64,000 nt of DNA from Bacteroidota bacterium. GTDB taxonomy: Bacteria; Bacteroidota; Bacteroidia; Cytophagales; Cytophagaceae. The number at the start of each line of letters is the position of its first letter. Position 1 is the stretch's first letter. Made by a program: the position numbers and the translations under genes. Below the pieces are notes generated by a model. That model did no database searches and was not told where the DNA came from. It worked only from the letters and a program-made list of their open reading frames with translations. Positions 23,201 to 33,168 of this stretch are shown piece by piece. Where the stretch lies: positions 1-64,000 of the forward strand of contig JAEWYS010000013.1 in assembly GCA_023458555.1 (NCBI GenBank). Direction: 5' to 3'.

Positions 23201-24322
23201 TTACCGTATGATGGTAATTTGTCCGCTTCGTTGTGTCTTGTCTTCCAAAACAATCAAATATATGTAAAGTCCGGAAGGTAAAACAACTCCCTGACTGCTG
23301 ACTCCATTCCATTCAAATCTGCGTTCCCGGACCCGGCTAAAGACCACCTGACCGCTCATGTCCATAATCTGAAGATCGAAAACATCAACATCAGAAACAG
23401 GCACTTCCCAGGTTTCACCGGCATCAGGATTAAGCACAAAATTCTGCTCTCTGCAAATCTTCCCAGGCAGAGATACCAGAATTGTATCCGGACATCCTTC
23501 CTGATTGGTAACAATAAAGGTATAATCGCCGCTATAGAGGTCTGCATAGGATAAAGCCGGGTGCTTTCCCGGACGACGTATCGAATACAAAGACTGACCG
23601 CCTTCTGCTCTGCCAGGCGCAAAAGTTATTGCACCGTCTGCCCGGCCCTCACACGCCGGTTTAAGTTCCGGCTGCAGCTCTGCACGGAAACCGGAACAAT
23701 CAGGCATGTGTACAGCGGGAATATTTTCGGGCTGCACTTCGGTCACAGGTTCTGCTTTTGTCTCCGGGGAGAAATCCAATATCTCCCCAACGTTTTTTTG
23801 CTCATTGACAACTGTATCAGAGTCAACAAATACCATAAGCAGACTATCTGCATCCGCTCCATTCCGATTCAGGTTTTGTACAGGCTTGTCCGGGGAAGGT
23901 ATCGGCAGGATATGCCTGTCATCCGAAGCTAACCCGGCCGTATCTTTATCAGCATTTACGGGTACTTCCTTTTTTTCTATGGTATCCTGACCAGATACGC
24001 CAGTTTCAGCAGGCTCCGGTACCGGTTTCAGTACAAGCAAAAGACCACTGATCAGCAATCCTCCCAGCAGAATAGCCGAACCTAGCTTCCATCGGATAGT
24101 TGCCTGGCGATCGTATTTCCGGATTCCCTCCTGAATTTCCTGCCTCAGCTCATTGTAAGCCGATGCTTCTATCGCCCGATTGGCCAGCATCCATGCTTCC
24201 ACTTCTGCCGCGAATACCTTATCGTCTGCCATCAACTGCCCGAAAGCCTGATTTTCTTCCGGAGTCAGGTCGCCATTCAGATAGCTTTCTATACGTTCAT
24301 ATGTCTCTTTGTCGTACCTCAA
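23201..24322 (-). CDS. Membrane anti-sigma-like protein ending in a T9SS-type C-terminal domain
   Basis: The 373-residue protein has a cytosolic N-terminus (about 1-75) that resembles anti-sigma domains: YERIESYLNGDLTPEENQAF, then a helical region with AWMLANRAIE. One membrane helix follows at about 82-100 (LGSAILLGGLLISGLLLVL), then a Pro/Glu/Asp-rich periplasmic linker. The end (about 285-373, DVFDLQIMDMSGQVVF, FEWNGVSSQGVVLPSGLYIYLI) looks like a CHU_C/T9SS C-terminal domain. The start overlaps the sigma gene (ATGA). It probably holds the sigma factor and responds to an envelope signal; a secretion-type domain on an inner-membrane protein is unusual. Confidence 0.8.
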   Translation of the reverse strand: MRYDKETYERIESYLNGDLTPEENQAFGQLMADDKVFAAEVEAWMLANRAIEASAYNELRQEIQEGIRKYDRQATIRWKLGSAILLGGLLISGLLLVLKPVPEPAETGVSGQDTIEKKEVPVNADKDTAGLASDDRHILPIPSPDKPVQNLNRNGADADSLLMVFVDSDTVVNEQKNVGEILDFSPETKAEPVTEVQPENIPAVHMPDCSGFRAELQPELKPACEGRADGAITFAPGRAEGGQSLYSIRRPGKHPALSYADLYSGDYTFIVTNQEGCPDTILVSLPGKICREQNFVLNPDAGETWEVPVSDVDVFDLQIMDMSGQVVFSRVRERRFEWNGVSSQGVVLPSGLYIYLIVLEDKTQRSGQITIIR

Positions 24323-24894
24323 AATCTCAATGCATCTAATACACTCTTATTTTCTTTGACCAGTCTCACCAGGTATTGCTTGCACCTGTAGTGCTGGGCT
24401 TTGCTCACATTCTCGTTCTTGTGTCCCATTTTGACACATATCTCTTTCATCGAGAGACGCTCATAAAGCGAATATTTCAGAATTTTCCGGCAATTTTCTT
24501 CCAGCTGTTCAAACAGCTTCTGAAGTATGGCTGATTTTTCTCTGTCCATGATATGCGACAGATGATCCCGTTCCGGCAGGATTTCTTCAGACGCAATATA
24601 TTCTTCATATTGTTTGTGAAGCGACTGTCTGCGTATTTTATTAATCCAGAAGTTGCGCGCAATGGAAAAGATAAAACCATCGATGCTGTTGCCCTCATGA
24701 AACTGATCTTCCCTGACTTTCAGAAAAAAGATAACGATTGCTTCCTGAAAAATATCATCTGCTTCTTCCCTTGTTCCATTATTCTTAATAATGTAACCAC
24801 GCACTTTTTTCAGGGTCCTTTTATACAAAAAAGACAAGGCAGCAGCGTTATCCCCGTTTCTTATGGCTTCAATAATCTGGCTATCGCTTTCCAA
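24319..24894 (-). CDS. RNA polymerase ECF-type sigma-70 factor
   Basis: The 191-residue protein carries region 2 (about 20-90: LYKRTLKKVRGYIIKNNGTREEADDIFQEAIVIF, and GFIFSIARNFWINKIRR) and region 4 (about 125-185: LFEQLEENCRKILKYSLYERLSMKEICVKMGHKNENVSKAQHYRCKQYL). This is the ECF layout. The downstream gene overlaps by ATGA and encodes its likely anti-sigma partner. The operon sigma - anti-sigma - exported protein suggests that it controls surface or secretion genes. The upstream region 24895-24992 is short and AT-rich and should hold its promoter. Confidence 0.93.
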   Translation of the reverse strand: MESDSQIIEAIRNGDNAAALSFLYKRTLKKVRGYIIKNNGTREEADDIFQEAIVIFFLKVREDQFHEGNSIDGFIFSIARNFWINKIRRQSLHKQYEEYIASEEILPERDHLSHIMDREKSAILQKLFEQLEENCRKILKYSLYERLSMKEICVKMGHKNENVSKAQHYRCKQYLVRLVKENKSVLDALRF

Positions 24895-24992
24895 GGCTCT
24901 TTATTTTAGTACGACAATTAACAAACCAAAAAGTAAACAGGACTGATACGAATATACCAGCAATATTATTTCAAATAACTATGCAGGCATAA

Positions 24993-25026
24993 TAAAAAAA
25001 ACACACCCCAGGCCATCAAAGGGGTG
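24993..25026 (-). terminator. Rho-independent terminator of the WG-repeat gene
   Basis: On the minus strand, stem CACCCC (25021-25026) pairs with GGGGTG (25004-25009), followed by GTTTTTTTTATT. It lies about 130 bp downstream of the WG-repeat gene stop; the gap (25027-25158) shows no convincing gene. Confidence 0.75.
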
Positions 25027-25158
25027 GTGATGGTGATCTGAAGTGTGTACTTAAAGAATATGAAAACAAATTGTTTACAATAAATTATACGCTTCACCAG
25101 TTGGCATGGTTGCATCTTCATCGCTTCATACTCACACAGATAGCTTTTTAAAAAAGGC

Positions 25159-26322
25159 CTATTCCGAATTGGAAAAATCCAAAAGATCTTCAAAGGATGC
25201 CTTAATAGCCATTTTACCTGTTTTATCTACAAAACCCCATTGATCCAAGAGTTTTACCCTGCATAACCCGTTACTAAAGTGCCCGATATTGGGGTGAGGT
25301 ATTCCTTTGAATATAACTTTTGTCTTGGAATCTTCCACAACTTCATCCGGAAGACGAAAAATCTTCCTGCCGGATACGTCGATAAACCAATAGAATAGGT
25401 CGATAAAAACTAAGGAAAATCCTCCCTGAAAATGGCTTGCAAGCTGATATACCGGCTCAATTATCCACTTTCCGGATTTATCCATATAACCATAATTGAC
25501 TGTCTCATCCTTTTCTACAGGTACCCGAACCAGTCCTTCGGAAAAAGAAAGACTGATATTGTCGTTCTGCTGCAGATGATCGATGGTAAAAATCACTTTG
25601 CCTTCAGTGTTAATAAATGCCGCCCTGCCGGATTCGTCCAGCACAAATGCCCTGTCTCCAGAAAACGGCCACGCTTTTCTGAAGCTCCGGGGAAAGGCCT
25701 GTCCGTTTTGTCTGTCAATATACTGGTGATTGGAGCTTCCCTTCATCACGGGCGCCACTCCCTGACGAAACTCTCCGGCGGTCCAGTAATCGGGGGCAAT
25801 GCTTACCTGATTCTGATTATCTATGTACCCCCATTTAGAGCCCTTGGGAATTTTGAATGCACAATATCCTTCCGAAAAAACAGTGTATAGTGTATCATTG
25901 GGCTGTATCAGCCAGGAACCGTCCTTTTTTATAAATCCCCATTTACCACCCATTAAAGTTATTCCCTGGTAAGCACGATACGAAGCACCTGCATTGACTC
26001 TGGCAAAACCTTCCTGAAAGCTCTCCACGGCATCAAAGCGGGGCTCCACTACCCATTTGCCCGTCTTATCAATGAAACCCCATTTGCCTGTTCGACAGTT
26101 GCCGGCATCAAGTGGGTCAAAAAAGAACCCTATATTGGCAGCTGCCAGCCCTTCCCGAAAAGGAAGTACTTTGTCAAATGCCGGTTGAATTATCCATTCT
26201 CCTTTATCATTGATAAAACCCCATTTACCATCCTTTTTTGCACCGGCGAGAAAGCCCCGGGCATCAGCATGGAAATGAATAAAACAGACAATCAGCCAGG
26301 CAAATAAAAAGTTTTTTTTCAT
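25159..26322 (-). CDS. Exported WG-repeat (KWG) protein
   Basis: The 387-residue protein has a signal peptide (about 1-21, FHADARG). It then has about eight WG repeats, each of the form G-K-W-G-F-I-D-x-x-G-x-W-x-I-x-P-x-F-D-x-x-x-x-F-x-E-G-x-A (for example DGKWGFINDKGEWIIQPAFD and TGKWGFIDKTGKWVVEPRFD). The WG family is common in Bacteroidota and its role is unclear; periplasmic or surface protein-protein contact is likely. It is monocistronic, divergent from the 119-aa gene, and has a terminator. Confidence 0.92.
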   Translation of the reverse strand: MKKNFLFAWLIVCFIHFHADARGFLAGAKKDGKWGFINDKGEWIIQPAFDKVLPFREGLAAANIGFFFDPLDAGNCRTGKWGFIDKTGKWVVEPRFDAVESFQEGFARVNAGASYRAYQGITLMGGKWGFIKKDGSWLIQPNDTLYTVFSEGYCAFKIPKGSKWGYIDNQNQVSIAPDYWTAGEFRQGVAPVMKGSSNHQYIDRQNGQAFPRSFRKAWPFSGDRAFVLDESGRAAFINTEGKVIFTIDHLQQNDNISLSFSEGLVRVPVEKDETVNYGYMDKSGKWIIEPVYQLASHFQGGFSLVFIDLFYWFIDVSGRKIFRLPDEVVEDSKTKVIFKGIPHPNIGHFSNGLCRVKLLDQWGFVDKTGKMAIKASFEDLLDFSNSE

Positions 26323-26456
26323 AAATTGTACCCGATAATCAATTGTTCGCAGGATCGATTATTGGACATAATCTCCCGTTTTTTCTTAAACTGAAACTAC
26401 CGGAACACCAAAATGATTGACCGGCAGCATACAATTTTATCCCCAAAACAGGAAAT

Positions 26457-26816
26457 ATGCAACGTTTTTCTTTCCCGTCATTAAGCAGGCTATCTCAGGC
26501 TATTTTTCGTAGAAAGCTACTCAGAGAATCACTGGCAGAATTTTTTAATCATGGTATCGGCTACCTTGCCGGCGTACTTGCCTACAACAATCTTTCCCTT
26601 TTTTTTGAAGTAAAAAGCGTCAGGAATCTATGGGGCATTACAAATTTTCGCCGCAAAACACTGGTCAGTCAGGATACGTTTGAACTGATGGAATTTGTCA
26701 TATCCGGTCTTGTCGGTTTTATAATTTTCAAGCTCGTGACATATTATTCCTCTAAAGTCTGGGACTGGTACGAAAAAAAATATCCTATGGAAGCGGGCGC
26801 TGAGGAGCAGGCTTAA
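26457..26816 (+). CDS. Small membrane protein, unknown function (119 aa)
   Basis: MQRFSFPSLSRLSQAIFRRK... has a basic N-terminus, a weakly hydrophobic segment near 35-50 and a clear membrane helix near 82-102 (FVISGLVGFIIFKLVTYY), then an acidic end. I do not recognise a family. Its stop overlaps the tamB stop by four bases, so the two genes converge tail to tail. Being divergent from the WG-repeat gene it should have its own promoter in 26323-26456. Confidence 0.65.
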   Translation: MQRFSFPSLSRLSQAIFRRKLLRESLAEFFNHGIGYLAGVLAYNNLSLFFEVKSVRNLWGITNFRRKTLVSQDTFELMEFVISGLVGFIIFKLVTYYSSKVWDWYEKKYPMEAGAEEQA

Positions 26817-29800
26817 AAAATATTTTTCAAATGATCAAACTGCTTTGAGTGCTGTATGGTCACCCCGCTAACCTGCTGTACATAGTTAAGATATAAATCA
26901 GGATTGCTTTTGCTGAATATCTTCAGGGATAGGGTACCCGAACGGTTGAGCTGATAGTAGATTATATAGTCTCCGGCAAAAACAGTATTTGATGCCTGTC
27001 CTGCCGGATTATTCGCTGAATTGAAATTGCCGCCGACACTTACCGACAGTCTTTCAGATATCTGCTTGGAGGCCATAAGATTAAATGTTTCCAGATTAAG
27101 ACTCTGACTATTCTCAACATTGACTTCGATATCAACTCCGCCCAATTTATCAGTGAGCTGACCAAGCTGGGCATTCAGGGCTTTGCTGACACTCTGAGCC
27201 GCTATATTATTTGTACCGGCTCCTCCCTGGAGATTCCAGCTGTCATAAGGCAGAAACTGATTAAAAGCAATAATCCCCATGACCTGCTTGTTCAGCTCTC
27301 CCGGCTCCGATTTTATCTGGTTGAGCCGCTGAGCGATCATGCTGTTGCCTGAACCTCCTTCAATGCTTTCAGGTATCTCGATATCAAAAGTAATTTCGGG
27401 AGCGGAAAGCTCTCCTTTGAGAAACAGAAATACTCTTACCGGAAGCGGGCGTGAAGCCGCTCTGGCTTCTTCGGGACTAAGAAAGGTTCGCTGATCATCT
27501 ACCAGAGCAGTTCTCGAAGCTTTGGTTTCGTATCTGGCAGTTACATTAAGTATGCCATCGGCCGGATCACCCTGCCAGCTGATGGTACTCTCCTTATCAA
27601 TTTTGAAATCCTTCTTGATCACATTGAGAAAGGTAAATGTATAGCTGCCTTCCTCCACTGTATAGGTGCCAAACAGATTCATATCGTTTTCAGAGTCAAA
27701 TTCAAACCTGAAAGCACCGGTCCCCAGCGATGATATCTTATCTCCATTGACCGGATCGACTACAATATTGACACGGGCCTGACGATTGAGTTTGAGCTCA
27801 CCGGAAATATTGAATGAAGACGGATCAACTCCTGCTTCCTTAAGTGTATCACTTTTTGGTTGTCGCCGCACTACTATACCATCGCTGCTGAACGTATCGG
27901 GAGACACAAAACGGATATAGTCCGGAGTCTCATAACTGGCCTCAGGGCTTGCCAGAGACATCGAAATATCAGTTTTGGCTCTGGTTTCCAGCTTGAGCTG
28001 TGCTCTGATATTATCCTGAGGTCCCTGTACACTCATATCCAGATCAGCGTAAAGTCGTCCGTAAAACGGAATTATTCCGGCCTCTTTGCTGTTCAGAAAC
28101 AAAAAGTTGCGACCGTTCAGATGCAAATCAAGAAAAAAATCTTTCATAAAGTTATGCCTGATTTCTCCGCGAAGAGTTGCTTTGCTTCCATCCTTATCAT
28201 ACAAGGTTATTCCTCTCAGATTGATACTTGAGTTAGAAACAGTAAGCCTCTCGTCTTTGATGGTGTAGACTGTTTTTATCGCTTCAATACCAATCTGATT
28301 TTCTCCGGTAAAATGAAATTCCCCTGTCAACTGAGGATCACTAATGGTACCACCAAGATGTATTCTGGTATCAAGCCGTCCGTTGAGCCTGAAAACGTAT
28401 TTCTTTATAAAGGGCTGAATTGATGCAAGCTGAATCTGCCTCCCCAGAATCCTGAAGTCCAATGCATTGGAATCGCCCGCCACGTCTACCGTGCCGTATA
28501 TATCCAGCTCGTGAATCTGACCGATGAGTTTGCCATCAACCAGAAGCTTATTGTTATCGCTTTCCTTTTCAAAACGAATATCCAGATCGCCAAGCCCGGA
28601 CTTATCAACTTCCAGCCCTTTTGTTTTGACAGTGCCCTCTACCGCCGGATTACCCATCGGATTTATGACTCGTACACTGGCATTAAGTATTCCGTCAAAA
28701 GCCAGACCAACAGGCATAATGCGGGACACTTCATCAAGATTTACCTCTTTCAGATCTGCTTCGAGAATATTGCTGTTTTCTTCTGAATGTACCGAAGCTA
28801 TTCGTATATGCTGACCAGTATCAGCCCTGAGATTAAAATTCTCTATAAAAAAATAATCGGAAACAAAGACTGCACGGGCCTGTCCGTCATTGTCCCAATG
28901 ATTTTCCTTGAGCTCAAGGTGTATCTTGTCCAGATTCAGGTAAAAGGTATCTTGCTTCAATGCGAGCAGCCCCCCGATATCTACTCCCGAATTGTGCGAC
29001 GAATCAGCAAGATCCAGATGAAAGAATAAGCTGTCTTTTATAATAAACCCATTAATATCCGGCTTACTTATCCTGATCTTGTCAAGTATGGTAAGAGGTC
29101 CCGAATGGACACGCAGATCTATTTTGTCCTGATCGGCCTTAATAAATGACTGAAGACCGATCGTTGAAAACTGCTCAAAGCCGATTTCCCCGACCGTCAG
29201 GCTTGCTGACAGCAGATGCCGCTCACCGCTCCAGTTTCCATCAAAGGTGACATCCCTCAGCACCTCCATGGAGGGTACAAACATGCGTAACAAGCCTTTG
29301 GTATCCTGCACCCTTATGGTAAAATAAAGGCTGTCGATATGTTCATCGGTATCATTCCGGATACCGGAGTAATAATGTGCCAGAAAATGACGCCCTGCAG
29401 CAGGGATCTCGGAGAAACGAAAATTGCCGCTGACATCAATAGTAAAAAATCCGGATTGGGCCCTGATAAAACGCTGCCCCTCCTCTGTACCGGTAGAAGC
29501 CGTAATCGAGTCAATCAGATATTCATATTTCTCATTGGAAAGAGTTAACGAATCAGCTTCGATTCCTGCCACAACTGCATCAATATCATCCCCCTGCATA
29601 TAAGCCGCCAGCTTGCCGGACAGCACCAGCGGATTCGGGCTGAAATTCAGCGCTTTTAAATCTGCTCTGGCTATATGACCATTAATTTCTATCGAAAGTT
29701 TTTGCCGGAGATCAAGGACGGTATGAAGCTTTAACCGGACATTCGGATCAGCGGATTCAACCGCCCCGTTAAACGTATTATTCTGCCAGATTCCTCCGAT

Positions 29801-31453
29801 ATTTACATCTCTGTATGTATACCCGTTGTATCCGGCTTTGCGGATCAGGCCTTTCTCGATAATTATTTGCCCATCCCTGGTACGAAACTCTGCTTCTGCC
29901 TCTACAACTCCTAATTGGGATTGTCTGAGCAAACGCCCAAGCTCAACGTCTGTAGCTGTGAAATATCCTTCCGTATAGGTGAGGGTATAATTTTTTCCGA
30001 AGCCCAGCCTTATATCCGTACTGACTTCACCTGCTTCGGACGTCAGGTCAAACGCCGTCTGAAGACGGCTCAGGTTTCCGCTGATTGTGCCACTTCCCTT
30101 TATATTACCCAAAGGAACCGGGTCAAAGCCTGTATCCTGAGGAATAAATCCCCGGAGAACCTGCCCGGTAGTCCGCACATCACGGACCTGTGCGTCACAG
30201 GTTCCATGCTCGGGATCAAGGATACCGCTGATTTTAAAATCTCCGCTCAGGCGATTATGCTCATCCAGCTGCAGCAAAAAATTCCGGGCGATAAAATTAT
30301 TGACTGATCCATCAAGCTTTCCGTCTATTTTAACAGATTTATTATGAATAGCTTTGATAGTATCCATTTCCGGCACAAAGAAGAAAAGATCTTTTGTATG
30401 CAGCAATGCATTATCCAGGTCCCCTTCAAAAGTAATTTTTCCGGCTACCTCGTCCAGATGTCTCAAATCCGGCAGCCGGGCTTTCAACATTCCGGTAAAC
30501 GAAGAATGTGGTGTGGAAAATTTATCCAGATCAAATGCCAGATGCGGCATTTCCAGATCAATTGCAGCAGCCAGATCATTGAGCACGAATCCGCTTTTTT
30601 CCTGCAAATTCATTTCTTTTACATTGCCTGCATACGAAGACTCCGTCACGGACAAATCCTGAACCAGGCCAGTATGCAAACGGATATCCAGGTGATTCCA
30701 GTCAATTCCTTTGCCTGCCGCTACCTGATCCTCATTATCCAGCCTGAACTCCGAGTCTTCGATCATGACCCGCCGGAAAAGTAAATTCAGAGGACCCGGC
30801 GGAGCCTCAGAAGTCTTTACCCTTTTTTGCTTCGGCGTATAGGTTGATACCGCCAGCTTTGTTCCATAAAGATATAAATCCCGGATTACAGGTGAGGAAG
30901 TAAGGCTTTCCACTCCGACCTCTGACCGCCCGAGCCGTGTCTCGAGTCTCAGACCAACTTCATGATCGCTCAGTGAAAAATGTATATTTTTCAGACGGAC
31001 GGTCTCTACCGAAAACTCCCAGGGAGAGGGCGTTGATGAATCTCCCGAGGAAAAGGCATCGATCAGGAACTGGAAGTTATAGGGGTCTTCAGCTGCTTTT
31101 TTTGTAATGGAGATTCTGGCAGATTCAAGGCCCACATAGTTAAGCTCAACGACACGGCTGATCAGCCGGCTAAAATCAATATCAGCCCCGATTCGTTCTG
31201 CATGGAACAAGGTATCTTTGTGCTGGTCCTCAATATAGATATCGGTAACCTCGATCATATCCCACAAGAAAAGACTAAAACCACCTATATGTACTTTGGT
31301 TCCGGTTTTCCCGGCAAGAAATACCGTAGCCTTGTCTACCGCAAAACGCTGAACAGCCGGTATATGAACAACCAGTGCAATAATCAGCATGAGGCTTATC
31401 AGGAAAAGAAAAAAAATCCCGAGATATTGTACAATCTTCTTAAAAAGGCGCAT
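26813..31453 (-). CDS. tamB: Translocation and assembly module / lipid-transport protein TamB (AsmA-like)
   Basis: The 1546-residue protein has an N-terminal membrane anchor (about 11-31, LGIFFLFLISLMLIIALVVHI) and then a very long repetitive beta-rich region of the AsmA/TamB type. At the end comes the DUF490 domain (about 1190-1546, with TYTVEEGSYTFTFLNVIKKDF, FDIEIPESIEGGSGNSMIAQRL and EVNVENSQSLNLETFNLMASKQISERLSVSVGG). Length is normal for this phylum. TamB spans the periplasm and is linked to outer-membrane protein assembly and bulk phospholipid transport. No tamA (BamA-like) gene is adjacent. Confidence 0.95.
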   Translation of the reverse strand: MRLFKKIVQYLGIFFLFLISLMLIIALVVHIPAVQRFAVDKATVFLAGKTGTKVHIGGFSLFLWDMIEVTDIYIEDQHKDTLFHAERIGADIDFSRLISRVVELNYVGLESARISITKKAAEDPYNFQFLIDAFSSGDSSTPSPWEFSVETVRLKNIHFSLSDHEVGLRLETRLGRSEVGVESLTSSPVIRDLYLYGTKLAVSTYTPKQKRVKTSEAPPGPLNLLFRRVMIEDSEFRLDNEDQVAAGKGIDWNHLDIRLHTGLVQDLSVTESSYAGNVKEMNLQEKSGFVLNDLAAAIDLEMPHLAFDLDKFSTPHSSFTGMLKARLPDLRHLDEVAGKITFEGDLDNALLHTKDLFFFVPEMDTIKAIHNKSVKIDGKLDGSVNNFIARNFLLQLDEHNRLSGDFKISGILDPEHGTCDAQVRDVRTTGQVLRGFIPQDTGFDPVPLGNIKGSGTISGNLSRLQTAFDLTSEAGEVSTDIRLGFGKNYTLTYTEGYFTATDVELGRLLRQSQLGVVEAEAEFRTRDGQIIIEKGLIRKAGYNGYTYRDVNIGGIWQNNTFNGAVESADPNVRLKLHTVLDLRQKLSIEINGHIARADLKALNFSPNPLVLSGKLAAYMQGDDIDAVVAGIEADSLTLSNEKYEYLIDSITASTGTEEGQRFIRAQSGFFTIDVSGNFRFSEIPAAGRHFLAHYYSGIRNDTDEHIDSLYFTIRVQDTKGLLRMFVPSMEVLRDVTFDGNWSGERHLLSASLTVGEIGFEQFSTIGLQSFIKADQDKIDLRVHSGPLTILDKIRISKPDINGFIIKDSLFFHLDLADSSHNSGVDIGGLLALKQDTFYLNLDKIHLELKENHWDNDGQARAVFVSDYFFIENFNLRADTGQHIRIASVHSEENSNILEADLKEVNLDEVSRIMPVGLAFDGILNASVRVINPMGNPAVEGTVKTKGLEVDKSGLGDLDIRFEKESDNNKLLVDGKLIGQIHELDIYGTVDVAGDSNALDFRILGRQIQLASIQPFIKKYVFRLNGRLDTRIHLGGTISDPQLTGEFHFTGENQIGIEAIKTVYTIKDERLTVSNSSINLRGITLYDKDGSKATLRGEIRHNFMKDFFLDLHLNGRNFLFLNSKEAGIIPFYGRLYADLDMSVQGPQDNIRAQLKLETRAKTDISMSLASPEASYETPDYIRFVSPDTFSSDGIVVRRQPKSDTLKEAGVDPSSFNISGELKLNRQARVNIVVDPVNGDKISSLGTGAFRFEFDSENDMNLFGTYTVEEGSYTFTFLNVIKKDFKIDKESTISWQGDPADGILNVTARYETKASRTALVDDQRTFLSPEEARAASRPLPVRVFLFLKGELSAPEITFDIEIPESIEGGSGNSMIAQRLNQIKSEPGELNKQVMGIIAFNQFLPYDSWNLQGGAGTNNIAAQSVSKALNAQLGQLTDKLGGVDIEVNVENSQSLNLETFNLMASKQISERLSVSVGGNFNSANNPAGQASNTVFAGDYIIYYQLNRSGTLSLKIFSKSNPDLYLNYVQQVSGVTIQHSKQFDHLKNIF

Positions 31454-31641
31454 TCCGTGATGGCTTATGACCGTTCATAATTCTAATTTTGGACAGCCAT
31501 AATTTGTTTTTAGCACTTTGTTCAGACTTGTCTGGCAGCATGCCGGATTGAATAAAAATAAAAAGGAATGGTCTCCCGTGAAAGTTTTTTTGCCTGAAAT
31601 ATAACACTGTTGCTCTATCCGGATAGCAGTCATAGCCCGAT

Positions 31642-31675
31642 AAAAAAAGCCCGTACCAGGTCTGGTACAGGCTTT
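31642..31675 (-). terminator. Rho-independent terminator of the T9SS cargo gene
   Basis: On the minus strand, AAGCCTGTACCAGACCTGGTACGG-type stem (31648-31674) is followed by a T-run (31642-31648). Confidence 0.9.
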
Positions 31676-31698
31676 CACGGAAAAAAGCGTGGACAATC

Positions 31699-32985
31699 CT
31701 ATCTGTAAATCACTCTTTCGGTTTTTACGATATTGTCCGAATATATTTTTAGCAGGTAAGTACCCTTGTCCAGCATATCCATTGACATAAACGACTGATT
31801 TGTCAATGATTTCTGAAACAGCATCTGCCCCTGCAATGAATATACTTCTACCTGTACTGATTTGCCCGCAGATGCAGTAGCAATCCATATACCCTCAGAC
31901 GTCGGATTAGGATATATGCTCAGCTGTGCTGATGCTACCTGCTTATAGCCGGTAATGGGGCTTTCAAATTCAGAGAAGCTAAGCTGACGCTCTGCCACCA
32001 GTTCCCATGTATTGCTGCCAGCATCCCAACGAAATTCCTCGCTATTTGCCAGAGCATTTACATCTGTTTCCCCGTTAAGCTCATAAAAGAAGACAGGCAG
32101 TTTCAAATTGCTTTCATCTGCTGTAAACGAGTATGAGTATACAAAACGGGTTTCATTTACCCAGACACTTGCCTGATAACGCTGAATAGTCTCTTCGATC
32201 AGCTGGTTGTTTTCATTGTAAACATACAAATGCCTGCTCTGATCTGTCCAGTCCCCGTTCCAGGTCTGGATCAACTGTTCCGTTCTGTTGCCATTGGAGT
32301 CATATTCATACAAGCTTCGCTCAGATGCCACCTGATTATCGTCATTAAGCACATATTCCGTTTCCAGAATCAGCTGCCCCTGCTGATTGTATTCATAATT
32401 GGTAAGACTAATCGGCACCCAGGCAGAACCACTCCAGATAAAGTCTGAAGAAGATGTCAGACGATTTTCGCCAGAATAAGTTCTGATATTGCGGAAATCA
32501 TTGACCCATTGCCCGGCATCTACATTTCTCTGCTGCACCTGATACTCTGTCGCATTGCCATTTTCATCATAAGCAACGGTTTCTCTTGTATCAAGGACCC
32601 ACTGCCCCGACGACCAGACATAACCTGTCACCGTAGTAACCTGTCCCGCCTCATTGTACACAAAATCCCAGCGTTGATCATTTACCCAGGTCTGAGTCTG
32701 TGAGTTCCAGCTATAATCAATGTTTCGTATAAGGTTTCCGTTGACATCATATTCGAAAAACTCTTTATAAAAATTCTGTAGCTGTCCGTCAAAAACAACT
32801 CTGCTGATCGTACTGTCCAGCTTCTCAAAATCCGAGTCAAGCACCCGCTTGCGGCTATCTCCGGAATATTGAGACAGGTAAGTTTGTTTACGCTTTCTTT
32901 TTCCGTCGGGGCCGGTCTTCGAATCCTGAGCCAGCAGCGAAAATGTAACCATTAGTCCAACAAAGAGAGTAACTATTTTTTTCAT
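31699..32985 (-). CDS. T9SS type A cargo protein with YD/RHS-like repeats
   Basis: The 428-residue protein has a signal peptide (about 1-19, FSLLAQ). About eight repeats of the form Y-x-E-x-G-x-(x)-T/L-x-x-x-x-x-W-x-x-G-x-W-V follow (for example YNEAGQVTTVTGYVWSSGQWV), similar to YD repeats. The C-terminal sorting domain starts LSIYPNPTSEGIWI and contains VEVYSLQGQMLFQKSL and LDKGTYLLKIYSDNIVKTERVIY, the type A signal cleaved by PorU-like sortase. It should be exported and attached to the cell surface. Function of the repeat region is unknown. It is monocistronic. Confidence 0.92.
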   Translation of the reverse strand: MKKIVTLFVGLMVTFSLLAQDSKTGPDGKRKRKQTYLSQYSGDSRKRVLDSDFEKLDSTISRVVFDGQLQNFYKEFFEYDVNGNLIRNIDYSWNSQTQTWVNDQRWDFVYNEAGQVTTVTGYVWSSGQWVLDTRETVAYDENGNATEYQVQQRNVDAGQWVNDFRNIRTYSGENRLTSSSDFIWSGSAWVPISLTNYEYNQQGQLILETEYVLNDDNQVASERSLYEYDSNGNRTEQLIQTWNGDWTDQSRHLYVYNENNQLIEETIQRYQASVWVNETRFVYSYSFTADESNLKLPVFFYELNGETDVNALANSEEFRWDAGSNTWELVAERQLSFSEFESPITGYKQVASAQLSIYPNPTSEGIWIATASAGKSVQVEVYSLQGQMLFQKSLTNQSFMSMDMLDKGTYLLKIYSDNIVKTERVIYR

Positions 32986-33085
32986 TGTTTTCCTGTTTAG
33001 TATATGTTTATAAATTAATTAGTTTTATGAGAAAATGTTAGCCGATACCAGTATTAAAATGCAGATTGTACCGATCTGTGAGCAA

Positions 33086-33113
33086 TAAAAAAAGCGGCTC
33101 CCCGGTCGCCGCT
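33086..33113 (-). terminator. Rho-independent terminator of the KMO-like gene
   Basis: On the minus strand, stem AGCGGC (33108-33113) pairs with GCCGCT (33093-33098), followed by TTTTTTTATT. Confidence 0.9.
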
Positions 33114-33168
33114 ATCAACCCAACATTTCTCGGGGAGCACACTTTGAACAAAAAACCATGCATTCTTT

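Noticed and set aside
24966..25193. 75-aa minus-strand frame
   Set aside because: It runs through the terminator of the WG-repeat gene and overlaps that gene's end.
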